Assembly (NCBI RefSeq): GCF_001428605.1
Contig: NZ_LMID01000014.1
Span: 62,972-126,971, forward strand
Direction: 5' to 3'
Length of the DNA stretch: 64,000 bases
From: Sphingomonas sp. Root720
GTDB taxonomy: Bacteria > Pseudomonadota > Alphaproteobacteria > Sphingomonadales > Sphingomonadaceae
In this document: one piece after another, positions 24,016 through 32,436 of the stretch
Layout of the letters: the number at the start of each line of letters is the position of its first letter
Numbering within the stretch: the stretch's first letter is position 1
The notes under the pieces: model-generated
The model's input: the letters and a program-made list of their open reading frames with translations, nothing else
What the model was told of the DNA's origin: nothing
Databases searched by the model: none
Position numbers and translations under genes: made by a program

Positions 24016-27000
24016 ATGACGGGGGGATTTTGGCGAAAGCGCGCGGTCCGACGTGCGTTCCGGAGGGCGAGTGCCGCACGCGACGGCGGGCGATGGGGGC
24101 AGGCGGCCGCCGAATATCGCCGCTATCTTCGCTATCGGCCCGACGATTTCGCGATATGGGTGCAACTCGGCCACATGCTGGGCGAGGCCGGCGACGCGGC
24201 GGGAGCCGAGCAGGCCTATGGCACGGCGCATGGATTGAATCCCGACGATGCCGACCTTGCCCTGTGCCGCGGCCACCTTGCCCGCCGCACCGGCGATATC
24301 GAGACGGCCATCGACTTCTACCGCCGCAGCGTGGCGCTGGACGGCAATGAGCGGGCGGCGATGGCGCTGGCGGAACTGACGTCGGCGGAGCAGCCGGAGG
24401 ACGAAGAGACCGATCCCGGCGCTGCGCCGGCGGTTTCCGCCGGGCAGCTGGACGGCTGGTTCGAGCGGTCGGTCTCCGGAATCCTGTCGGACGACGGCGG
24501 GGAAGACGCCTGGGTGCAGTTCCGCGCCGGCGAGCGGCTGGTCGGGCAGGCGCGGCCGAGCCGCCGCGACGAGGACGGCGTCCTCGCCTTCCGCGCCACG
24601 CTCGACGTCGAGCTCGGCGAGAATGGCGAGGGGGTGGAGGTCGTCGCGCGACGCATGCCCGACGGCGCGGTGCTCGAACCCGGGCCGATCTTCCTGTTCC
24701 CGCCGTCGCGCCACCCGTCGGACCATCCGGTCGCATGGTCGGTGCCGGTCGAGATCGTCAAGCCTTTCACCCTCCCCGCCGGTGGGGAGGTGGCGCTGTT
24801 CGTCACCCATTCGCGCTCGGGCAAGATCAAGCCCAATGTCCTGCCCTATGTTCGCGCGCTCAAGGAGTCCGGCCTGGCCGTCTTCCTGATCGCCACGGTC
24901 GATCGCCCCGTCGATCTGCCGGCGGAGCTGCTCGACCTGGTCGATGCGGCGATGGTCCGCCGCAATGCCGGCTACGACTTCGCGGCCTGGGCGCATGCGC
25001 TGAAGCTCCATCCCCGGCTGTTCGGCGCCTCGACCCTCTATCTCGTCAACGACAGCGTGCTGCCCGCAAAGGACGGCGCCCGGATCGGCGCGATCGTCGA
25101 TCGGGTCCGCCGCAGCGGCGCCGACCTGGTCGGGCTGACCGAGAGCCATGAGTGGCGCTGGCATGTCCAGAGCTATTTCCTGGCGATCAGGCCCGGCCTG
25201 CTCGCGTCGCGCTCCTTCCACGGTTTCATGGACGATGTCCGGCTGCTGACCCGCAAGGACCATGTCATCCGCGCCTATGAGGTCCGGTTGGCCGAGATCG
25301 CCGAGGAGGCCGGCCGCTCGGTGGAGATCCTCTTCCCCAGCGAGACCGCGATCAATCCGACCCTGTTCGGATGGCGCAGGCTGGTCGAGCAGGGCATGCC
25401 CTTCGTCAAGCTGCTGCTGCTGCGCGGCCAGTTCGAAGCCATCGACATCGAGGGCTGGCGCGACGTGCTCGCTGACGCGGGCTTCGACGTCGCCCTGGCC
25501 GAGGCGACGATCGCGGCCGCGGGGGAGGAGGGGCCGATCGACGATGGCGGTCGCCTGCTGGCGCGCCGCCTGCCGCAGGGGCTGCGGGCCGATCAGCCGC
25601 TCAAGGTCGCCTTCTTCGGGCCGTGGAACTATGACAACGGCCTCGGCCAGGCCAGCCGCGGGATCATCGCCGCGATCCGCCGCACCGGCGTGCTGCTCAA
25701 CCTCCATCCGGTCAAGCGGCCCTTCCACATCCATAAGCCGCTCGTCCCCCCCGTCGACATCGTCGATTTCGAGGGCGTGGCCGACGTCGCGATCGTCCAC
25801 CTCAATCCCGACAGCTGGCACCTGCTGACCGACGATCAGCGAAGTGCGATCGCCCGGGCGCATCGGCGCATCGGCTATTGGGTCTGGGAGATGGGCCATA
25901 TTCCGCCCGCCTGGCGCCGCAATTTCGGTGGCGTCGACCGGATATGGGCGCCGAGTCGCTACTGCGCCGACCTGTTCGCGGCGCAGGGCGGCCCGGCGGT
26001 CGACGTCGTGCCGCATGCGGTGCCGGTCGCGGAGGCGCCGGCCATCGCGCGGGGCGAGGCGCTGGCCCGGCTCGGACTTCCCGCCGACCAGCGGACGATC
26101 CTCTACATATTCGACGGGTCGAGCTATCTCGTCCGCAAGAATCCGGCCGCGCTGGTGCGCGCCTTCTCGGCCTCCGGGCTCGCCGCGCGCGGCTGGTCGC
26201 TGGTCCTGAAGACCAAGCATCTCCACGACCGCCCCGAGGAAGGCGCGGGGTTCCGGGCGCTCGCCGAAGGGACCGAGGGCGTCGTGCTGGTCGACCGGGC
26301 GATGGCCGCCGAGGAGCTCGCCGAACTGATGGCGCTCGCCGACCTCTACGCCTCGCCGCACTGCTCGGAGGGCTTCGGCCTGACCATCGCCGAGGCGATG
26401 GCGGCGGGGAAGCCGGTCGTCGCGACCGATTTCGGCGGCAGCCGCGACTTTCTCGACGCCTCGGTCGGCTGGCCGGTGAAGGCGCATCCCTGGCGGCTCG
26501 AACAGGATTTCGGCCATTATGCCGAGGGCGGCGACTGGGCGCGGATCGACGAGCCGGCGCTCGCCGCCACCCTCGCCCGGGCCGCGGACGCGATCGAGGC
26601 CGAAGGGGCGGGCGCGGACGGGGGCAAGGGCAAGGGCAAGGGCAAGGGCAAGGGCAAGGGCAAGGGCGCGGCCGCGCGTGACCGGATCGCCGGGCTGCTG
26701 TCCTACGATGCCGTCGCGGACAGGATCTCGGCCAGCTTCGCGGCGCTTCGCGAGACGCCGGCCGACGCCGGCGGGGTCCACATCGAGGCCAATCTCCTGG
26801 CCGGCATGCCGGTCGAGCGTGCCATCTTCGGTCCGGCGCTGCACGTGGTGGCGCTGGCGCCGGACAATGTGCTCGACACGCCCTTGTCCGAGGAACTGCC
26901 GGCCGACCGCGACAGCTGGATCGTCCTCGCGCCGCGCGGCGCCATCCTCGCGCCGATGTTCGAGCGCGACTGGCGCGAGGCGGCCGATGCCCGGCCAGAC

Positions 27001-28239
27001 GTCGGCATCTTCCATGGCGACGATTTCGCGGCAGGCGAGGTGCGGGGGATCGACCAGCTGCGCCTGAAACCCGCCTTCGACCTCACCCTGCTGGCCGCGC
27101 AGGACTATATCGGCGCGCCGCTGATCGTCCGCGCGTCGGTGCTCGCCGAGCTCGGCCTGCGCGCCGAGACGGGCACCGCACTGCTCGACGACCTGCTGCT
27201 GCGCGCGCATCATGCCGGTATCGCGATCGGGCGTATCGCGAAGGTGCTGCTCGTCCATCCCGGCCCGCGGCCGCAGGCCGATCCGGCGGTCCGGCAGGCG
27301 ATGCTCGCGGCCCAGCCGCGCTTCGCCCACCACCGTTTCCGTTCCGGCCGGGCGCCCGGCACGCTGGCGCAGGACCGGATATTCGGCCGCGATCATCCGC
27401 CGGTGTCGCTGCTGGTGCCGACCCGCCGCAGCAAACTGCCCGGCGGCCGCACCGCCTATGTCGAACGGCTGCTCAAGGCGCTGGCTGCGACCGACTGGCC
27501 GATGGACCGGCTGACGGTGATCGTCGGCGACGACGTCGCGGGCGAGCCGGCCTGGGCGAAGCGCGAATGGCCCTTCGCCCTGCGCCGGATCGAGACGCCG
27601 CGCGGCGACGACGAGCCGTTCAACTATGCCGCGAAGATGAACCTCCTCTGGCGGGCGGCCGAGAGCGAGCAGATCGTCATGATGAACGACGATCTGCTGC
27701 CCGCCGAACCGGGCTGGCTCGGGGCGCTGATCGGCTTCACCATGGACGAGGGCGTCGGCGGGGCCGGCGGACGGCTGCTCTATGAGGACGGCCGGCTCCA
27801 GCATGCCGGCATCGGCCCGCTGTTCGGCGCGATCGCCCATGTCTGGGCCTGCCGCGCAGCGGGCGGCGGCACTTATCAGGACTGGGCGCTGGTCCAGCGC
27901 GAATGGTCTGCGGTGACGGGCGCGCTGTTCGCGACGCGACGCTCGCTGATGGAGGAGGTCGGCGGGTTCGACGAGCAGTTCACGCTCGAATATAACGACA
28001 TCGACCTCTGCCTGCGGCTCCGCGCGCTGGGCTACCGGATCGTCTGCACCCCAGAGGCGGAGATGGTCCACGCCGAACGCGCGTCGCGCGGCGACATGCC
28101 GGCCGGCGGCGACCAATATGCCGCCTTCCACCAGCGCTGGAGCCGCTGGCTGAACGACGATCCCTCCTGGCATCCGGGCCTGCGCCGCGACAGCTTCGAG
28201 ATGATGCCGATCGACGATCCGGACGCCTGGTATCGCTGA
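24016..28239 (+). CDS. Giant multi-domain glycosyltransferase with TPR, RgpF-like, GT4 and GT2 domains
   Basis: 1407 residues. Order by eye: TPR-like helices about 20-115 (AIWVQLGHMLGEAGDAAGAE); a beta-rich domain about 140-225 related to the tail of the AsnB-like protein; an RgpF-like domain about 255-520 (VALFVTHSRSGKIKPN, RRNAGYDFAAW); a GT4 domain about 527-865 (FFGPWNYDNGLGQASRG, SPHCSEGFGLTIAEAMAAGKP); a low-complexity (Gly-Lys) linker at about 869-882; a partial GT2-like part about 890-1110; and a full GT2 domain about 1130-1407 (VSLLVPTRRSKLPGG, MMNDDLLP, GGFDEQFTLEYNDIDLCLRL). Probably cytoplasmic or peripheral, assembling several linkages of one repeat unit. No Shine-Dalgarno is visible before the ATG. 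Confidence 0.88.
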   Translation: MTGGFWRKRAVRRAFRRASAARDGGRWGQAAAEYRRYLRYRPDDFAIWVQLGHMLGEAGDAAGAEQAYGTAHGLNPDDADLALCRGHLARRTGDIETAIDFYRRSVALDGNERAAMALAELTSAEQPEDEETDPGAAPAVSAGQLDGWFERSVSGILSDDGGEDAWVQFRAGERLVGQARPSRRDEDGVLAFRATLDVELGENGEGVEVVARRMPDGAVLEPGPIFLFPPSRHPSDHPVAWSVPVEIVKPFTLPAGGEVALFVTHSRSGKIKPNVLPYVRALKESGLAVFLIATVDRPVDLPAELLDLVDAAMVRRNAGYDFAAWAHALKLHPRLFGASTLYLVNDSVLPAKDGARIGAIVDRVRRSGADLVGLTESHEWRWHVQSYFLAIRPGLLASRSFHGFMDDVRLLTRKDHVIRAYEVRLAEIAEEAGRSVEILFPSETAINPTLFGWRRLVEQGMPFVKLLLLRGQFEAIDIEGWRDVLADAGFDVALAEATIAAAGEEGPIDDGGRLLARRLPQGLRADQPLKVAFFGPWNYDNGLGQASRGIIAAIRRTGVLLNLHPVKRPFHIHKPLVPPVDIVDFEGVADVAIVHLNPDSWHLLTDDQRSAIARAHRRIGYWVWEMGHIPPAWRRNFGGVDRIWAPSRYCADLFAAQGGPAVDVVPHAVPVAEAPAIARGEALARLGLPADQRTILYIFDGSSYLVRKNPAALVRAFSASGLAARGWSLVLKTKHLHDRPEEGAGFRALAEGTEGVVLVDRAMAAEELAELMALADLYASPHCSEGFGLTIAEAMAAGKPVVATDFGGSRDFLDASVGWPVKAHPWRLEQDFGHYAEGGDWARIDEPALAATLARAADAIEAEGAGADGGKGKGKGKGKGKGKGAAARDRIAGLLSYDAVADRISASFAALRETPADAGGVHIEANLLAGMPVERAIFGPALHVVALAPDNVLDTPLSEELPADRDSWIVLAPRGAILAPMFERDWREAADARPDVGIFHGDDFAAGEVRGIDQLRLKPAFDLTLLAAQDYIGAPLIVRASVLAELGLRAETGTALLDDLLLRAHHAGIAIGRIAKVLLVHPGPRPQADPAVRQAMLAAQPRFAHHRFRSGRAPGTLAQDRIFGRDHPPVSLLVPTRRSKLPGGRTAYVERLLKALAATDWPMDRLTVIVGDDVAGEPAWAKREWPFALRRIETPRGDDEPFNYAAKMNLLWRAAESEQIVMMNDDLLPAEPGWLGALIGFTMDEGVGGAGGRLLYEDGRLQHAGIGPLFGAIAHVWACRAAGGGTYQDWALVQREWSAVTGALFATRRSLMEEVGGFDEQFTLEYNDIDLCLRLRALGYRIVCTPEAEMVHAERASRGDMPAGGDQYAAFHQRWSRWLNDDPSWHPGLRRDSFEMMPIDDPDAWYR
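26623..26664 (+). repeat. In-frame hexanucleotide tandem repeat (GGCAAG)7
   Basis: Seven perfect GGCAAG units lie inside the giant glycosyltransferase gene and encode seven Gly-Lys pairs. The unit length is a multiple of three, so slippage would change linker length without breaking the frame. It separates the GT4 domain from the C-terminal GT2 part. Confidence 0.95.
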
Positions 28240-28244
28240 AGGCC

Positions 28245-28270
28245 CGGTATCGCTGCGCGAAAGCGATCGG
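28245..28270 (+). terminator. Weak stem-loop after the giant glycosyltransferase gene
   Basis: ATCGCT (28249-28254) pairs with AGCGAT (28262-28267), and flanking CG bases can extend the stem. No T tract follows, so it may be only a partial terminator before the gene at 28318. Confidence 0.3.
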
Positions 28271-28297
28271 CCCATAAAAGCCTAGGCTCTGGCCGGC

Positions 28298-28312
28298 CGA
28301 GCCGCTAACCGC
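28298..28312 (+). promoter_or_regulatory. Shared 15-base motif CCGAGCCGCTAACCG next to a start codon
   Basis: Identical to 8077-8091. The GCTAAC core (28304-28309) ends eight bases before ATG 28318 and there is no Shine-Dalgarno, so the transcript could begin almost at the start codon. Confidence 0.35.
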
Positions 28313-28317
28313 TGTCC

Positions 28318-31017
28318 ATGGCTACGCACAAGCCCCTCGCCGACGATCCGGCCGTTCCGGGCGCCGATCTGCCGCCGTCGTTCGACGCGGCCCATTATCT
28401 CTCTGCTAATCCCGACCTGGCGATCGCCGCCGATGCGGCCGCCGATCATTATACGGCGACCGGCCGGGCCGAAGGGCGGGTCGCCTCGCCGCTGGCGCTG
28501 CGCGAGAATCTGATCGGGCTGATCGACGACGGGCGTTCGGTGCTCGAGATCGGGCCGTTCTGCAGCCCGCTGCTGCGCGGTCCCGCCATCGCCTATCTCG
28601 ACGTGCTCGACGCCGATCAGTTGCGCGCCCGCGCGGTGGAGATCCGAATCGACCCCGCCGGCTGTCCGGCTCATATCGATTATGTCGGCGGCCTCGATCA
28701 GGTCCGCCGGCGCTTCGATGCCGTGATCAGCAGCCATGCGATCGAGCACCAGCCCGACCTCGTCCACCATCTCCAGCAGATCGAGCGGATATTGGCGCCC
28801 GGCGGCCTGTTCTGCCTGATCGTCCCCGACAAGCGCTACTGCTTCGACCATTATATCGCCGAGAGCACGATCGCCGACGTGATCGAGGCGCACCGCGAGC
28901 AGCGGCGCCGCCACAGCCTGGCAAGCGTGATCGAGCATGTCGCGCTGACCACCCACAATGATTCGCGCCGCCACTGGGCCGGCGACCACGGCCCCGCCGT
29001 CCCGGCCGACCGCGCCGCGCGGGTCGAGAAGGCGATCCGCGACCATGACTTCAACCCGGGCCGCTATATCGACGTCCATGCCTGGTATTTCACGCCCGAC
29101 AGCTTCCGCACGATCATCGAGACCCTGGCGGGCCTGGGGCTGACCGGCCTCGAACTGGCCGGCGTCTACGACACGGCGCGCGACCGGAACGAGTTCTGCG
29201 CGGTCCTGCGCCTCGATGCGCGGGCACGGGCGCGGGCGCGCGAGGGGCGCGACGAGGGCGGGGTGCTGTTCCTCCAGACCGCCGATGCCGACCGCTATGC
29301 CCCGATGCTGGCGATCACCGCGACCGGCGTCCGCGAATATTGCCGGCGGCACGGCTTCGGCTATGAAAGCTTCCTCGGGATCAAGCGCGGCTTCCATCCG
29401 TGGCAGGCGACCTTCAACCGCATTCCGATGCTGGCGGAACTGGTCGCACGCGGCTTTGCGGGCTGGGCGATCTATCTCGACGCCGACGCCTATATCCAGG
29501 ATCTCGACTTCGACCTCGCCGCCTATCTGGCCGACAGGCAGGACCGCGCCGCCATCTTCGCGACTTCCGGGGTCACGGGCGAGCATTGGGACGTCAATGC
29601 CGGGGTCGCGCTGATCAACCTCGGCCATCCGCTCGGCCGCAAGCTGGTCGAGCGCTGGAGCGCCGGCTTCGCCGCGCACGGCGACGAGACGCTGCGAGGT
29701 GCCGTGGAGTGGATGGACGTCGGCAACGACCAGGATCTGCTGCACGGCATATTGCGGCAGGACCAGGCGATCGCGGACGCCGTGCTGGTCGAACCGATGA
29801 GCTTCCTCAACGGACCGCATGCCAGCTTCGTCCGCCAGCAATTGCGCACCATGGCGCCGACCTTCGAGGCCAGGCTGGATGAACTGGCGGAGGCGGTATC
29901 CGGGGTGTTGCGCGGCGCCGGCGCCGGTCAGGCACCGCGCGCGACGGAGGGCGACCGGCGCTGGGCGGCGCGCTTCGCCCATCCCGACGGCCGCGTGCCT
30001 TCGCTCGTCGAGGCGCCGGTGCCCGCGCCTTTGCCGGACCTTGCGGCCAGGATCGCGAAGGCCTGGTCGATCGCGGGCGGGGCCGGGGATGGGGACGCGC
30101 TGCCCGGCTATCAGCGCGCCTTCGTCGAGCGACTTGGCGCGGGCGATGCCGCCGCCGTCGCGGACGAGCTGGCGGTGCTTGGCCGCGCACGGGTCGCGCA
30201 GGGTTTCCTCGGCGGCGCGCGCCAGCATGAACGCGCCCGCGACCGCCGCTTCGCCGACCGGCTGGCGCGCTGGACCTATGACAAGCTCGTCTCGCTGGCC
30301 GAGGCGGTCGGCGTGTTGCCGCTCGAAAATCCGGAGAACGGTCGCTGGGGCGAGAACACACTGACCGATCCGGCCGAACTGTTCGGCGGCATCGAGGCCG
30401 CGCTGGGGGTCGACCTTGGCCCGCCCGCGCAGATCGGCGGCCATCTCGGTATCTCCGTCGGGCGGGGGATCATCCTTCACATGCGGATGCTGGACGCGAT
30501 CCACGCGGCCTGGCGGCTTCGCCAGCTGGCGGACGCGACCGGCCTCGGCGCCGAGGCGTGCATCGCCGAGATCGGGGGCGGGGCAGGGCTGACCGCCTTC
30601 TACGCGCTGCGCCTCGGCCTGACCCGATACCGGCTGTTCGACGCGCCGACGATGGGCGCGATCCAGGCGCATATGCTCGCGGGCGCGGGACGGGAGGTCT
30701 CGTTGGCGGGCGAGCCCGACCGGGCACTCGCGGTGCTGCCGAACGCCGCCTTCGCCACGCAGCCGCCGGGTTCGATCGACATCCTCTTCAATACCGACAC
30801 GCTGCCCGGGATCGAGCGCGGTACGGCGATCGCCCATCTGCGCGACGCGGCCGGCATCGGCGTCCGCCATGTCCTGAGCATCAACCAGGAAGCGGCGGTC
30901 CCCGGCCAGACCCCGGTGCCGGACCTGGTCCGCGAAGCCGGCAGCTACCGCCTGGCTTCCCGCCACCGTCACTGGCTCCGGGCGGGCTATGTGGAGGAAC
31001 ATTATCTGCGAATCTGA
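28318..31017 (+). CDS. Methyltransferase-glycosyltransferase-sugar O-methyltransferase fusion
   Basis: An 899-residue three-enzyme fusion. An NPDL module (AHYLSANPDLAIAAD, then HYTATGRAEGR) occupies about 24-54. A class I methyltransferase at about 60-300 has SVLEIGPFCSPLLRG, AVISSHAIEHQPDL and LAPGGLFCLIVPD. A nucleotide-sugar transferase-like domain at about 315-510 has EYCRRHGFGYESF, YLDADAYIQDLDFDL (DxD) and DVNAGVALINLG. It is clearly related to the protein at 34464-35375. A putative sugar O-methyltransferase domain at about 590-899 has RWGENTLTDP, IAEIGGGAGLTAFYAL and DILFNTDTLP. The product could add and cap a methylated sugar. It lies in the same orientation as, and 78 bases after, the giant GT. 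Confidence 0.85.
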   Translation: MATHKPLADDPAVPGADLPPSFDAAHYLSANPDLAIAADAAADHYTATGRAEGRVASPLALRENLIGLIDDGRSVLEIGPFCSPLLRGPAIAYLDVLDADQLRARAVEIRIDPAGCPAHIDYVGGLDQVRRRFDAVISSHAIEHQPDLVHHLQQIERILAPGGLFCLIVPDKRYCFDHYIAESTIADVIEAHREQRRRHSLASVIEHVALTTHNDSRRHWAGDHGPAVPADRAARVEKAIRDHDFNPGRYIDVHAWYFTPDSFRTIIETLAGLGLTGLELAGVYDTARDRNEFCAVLRLDARARARAREGRDEGGVLFLQTADADRYAPMLAITATGVREYCRRHGFGYESFLGIKRGFHPWQATFNRIPMLAELVARGFAGWAIYLDADAYIQDLDFDLAAYLADRQDRAAIFATSGVTGEHWDVNAGVALINLGHPLGRKLVERWSAGFAAHGDETLRGAVEWMDVGNDQDLLHGILRQDQAIADAVLVEPMSFLNGPHASFVRQQLRTMAPTFEARLDELAEAVSGVLRGAGAGQAPRATEGDRRWAARFAHPDGRVPSLVEAPVPAPLPDLAARIAKAWSIAGGAGDGDALPGYQRAFVERLGAGDAAAVADELAVLGRARVAQGFLGGARQHERARDRRFADRLARWTYDKLVSLAEAVGVLPLENPENGRWGENTLTDPAELFGGIEAALGVDLGPPAQIGGHLGISVGRGIILHMRMLDAIHAAWRLRQLADATGLGAEACIAEIGGGAGLTAFYALRLGLTRYRLFDAPTMGAIQAHMLAGAGREVSLAGEPDRALAVLPNAAFATQPPGSIDILFNTDTLPGIERGTAIAHLRDAAGIGVRHVLSINQEAAVPGQTPVPDLVREAGSYRLASRHRHWLRAGYVEEHYLRI

Positions 31018-31149
31018 TCGACGCCGCCGCGTCGGGGGGATGCGGAAACGGGTCGAAATCGGACCAGTTCGGATAATCCGGCCCTGGCAAAGGCTTGCCA
31101 TCGTCCGGTTCGTCAATGCACTAGCAGGACGGTACAGCAGGAGCAGCGT

Positions 31150-32397
31150 ATGAATATCCGCGAAGGCGTGATTTGGGCCTATCGCCTTATCCTGAACCGT
31201 GAACCGAGCGACGCGGAACTGGCCGCCCGGCTCGGCGCCTACACCGACCCCCAAGCCCTGCGCCGAGCTCTCCGTAAGACCGGCGAGTGGGAAACCTTGC
31301 TCGATCGCGCCGGAGAGGTTTTCGAGCCGCACCGTCCGGTCGACTGGAAGGAGGGGGTGTCGTGGGCCTTTCGCCTGCTGCTCCGCCGGGAGCCCAGCGC
31401 CGAGGAGCTGAAGCGTCATCTCGTCAGGAACGACACGGTCAACGATCTGCGCCTGCGGCTGCTCAGCACGCGTGAATTCGAGGTGGGATCGCCCGGCTCC
31501 ACCGCGATGATCGACTTCGCCATCGTCAACGCGTTCGCACCATTTCCGGCGTCGGAGCCGATCGACGGGGCGTTTCGCGATATGCTCGGCGCGATCACCA
31601 AGGTGAGCTACCTCGGCGCAGGCTGGCATGGTCGGGCGGGCTACGTGTTCCGCAGCGTCCCGCGTACGCAGGAATACAGCCTGCATGGCACCTCGGAATG
31701 GATCGGCACGCTGCGCAGCGTATTGGAGGCGGGCAAGAGCTTCACCGCGATCGAGCTCGGCGCGGGATGGGGCCCCTGGCTGATCGCGTCCCGGCAAGCT
31801 GCGTTGGCACGCGGCATCAAGGATCGGAACATCGACCTGATCGGCGTGGAGGGTTCAGCCGACCATCACGCCTTCATGCTCGACAATTTCCGCACCAACG
31901 GGCTCGACCCGGCCAAATATCGTCTCCACCATGCCGTTGCGGGCGCGCAGGACGGCATCGCTTCCTTTCCGAAGCTCAACGCCGCCGAGGAGGATTATGG
32001 CGCCTTCGCCTCTTTCGGGGAGGACAAGATGGGCGTCGATCGCATGACCGCCGCTCAACATGGAGAGCTGGAGGAGATCCCCTGCATCTCGTTGGCGACG
32101 CTGATGGCCGACAAGAAGCGGGTCGATCTGCTGCATATCGACATCCAGGGCCATGAGGAGGAGGTGCTCCGCGCGGGTATCGAGGTGCTCAACGCCAAGG
32201 CGCGAAGGGTGGTCGTGGGTACGCACTCACGGGCGATCGAGGGGCACCTGTTCGACCTGTTCCACGCCAATGGCTGGGTCTGCGAGTCCGAGGTGGTTTG
32301 CGAGTTGAAGCCGCTGATGGACGGCACTCGCGCGCTCTGGGTCGACGGGGAGCAGGTCTGGCGCAACGACAGGCTTGACGGCACGCCCCATGCCTGA
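31150..32397 (+). CDS. FkbM-family methyltransferase with two DUF4214-like modules
   Basis: 415 residues. Two N-terminal repeats near residues 5-50 and 62-108 share the pattern WAYRLILNREPSDAEL and WAFRLLLRREPSAEEL, followed by a helix ending in a TGEW/TREF-like segment. This resembles the DUF4214 fold. An FkbM-type methyltransferase follows: FTAIELGAGWGPWLIA (motif I), DLIGVEGSADHHAFM, and LLHIDIQGHEEEVLRAG, which is the FkbM hallmark. FkbM enzymes methylate hydroxyls of sugars or polyketides. ATG 31150 has AGGAG upstream. The next gene carries the same N-terminal module, 39 bases downstream. Confidence 0.85.
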   Translation: MNIREGVIWAYRLILNREPSDAELAARLGAYTDPQALRRALRKTGEWETLLDRAGEVFEPHRPVDWKEGVSWAFRLLLRREPSAEELKRHLVRNDTVNDLRLRLLSTREFEVGSPGSTAMIDFAIVNAFAPFPASEPIDGAFRDMLGAITKVSYLGAGWHGRAGYVFRSVPRTQEYSLHGTSEWIGTLRSVLEAGKSFTAIELGAGWGPWLIASRQAALARGIKDRNIDLIGVEGSADHHAFMLDNFRTNGLDPAKYRLHHAVAGAQDGIASFPKLNAAEEDYGAFASFGEDKMGVDRMTAAQHGELEEIPCISLATLMADKKRVDLLHIDIQGHEEEVLRAGIEVLNAKARRVVVGTHSRAIEGHLFDLFHANGWVCESEVVCELKPLMDGTRALWVDGEQVWRNDRLDGTPHA

Positions 32398-32436
32398 TTC
32401 CTCCTGTTTCAATCTGCACGGACGATCGGACGGAAT

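Noticed and set aside
26623-26664. Tandem GGCAAG units considered as a CRISPR-like array
   Set aside because: Units are contiguous without spacers and lie in frame inside a gene. It is a simple sequence repeat.
23977-28275. Minus-strand open frame of 1432 codons
   Set aside because: Antisense shadow of the glycosyltransferase at 24016. The plus strand shows clear GT motifs.
28282-31797. Minus-strand open frame of 1171 codons
   Set aside because: Antisense to the 899-residue fusion and the FkbM gene, with no recognisable domain.
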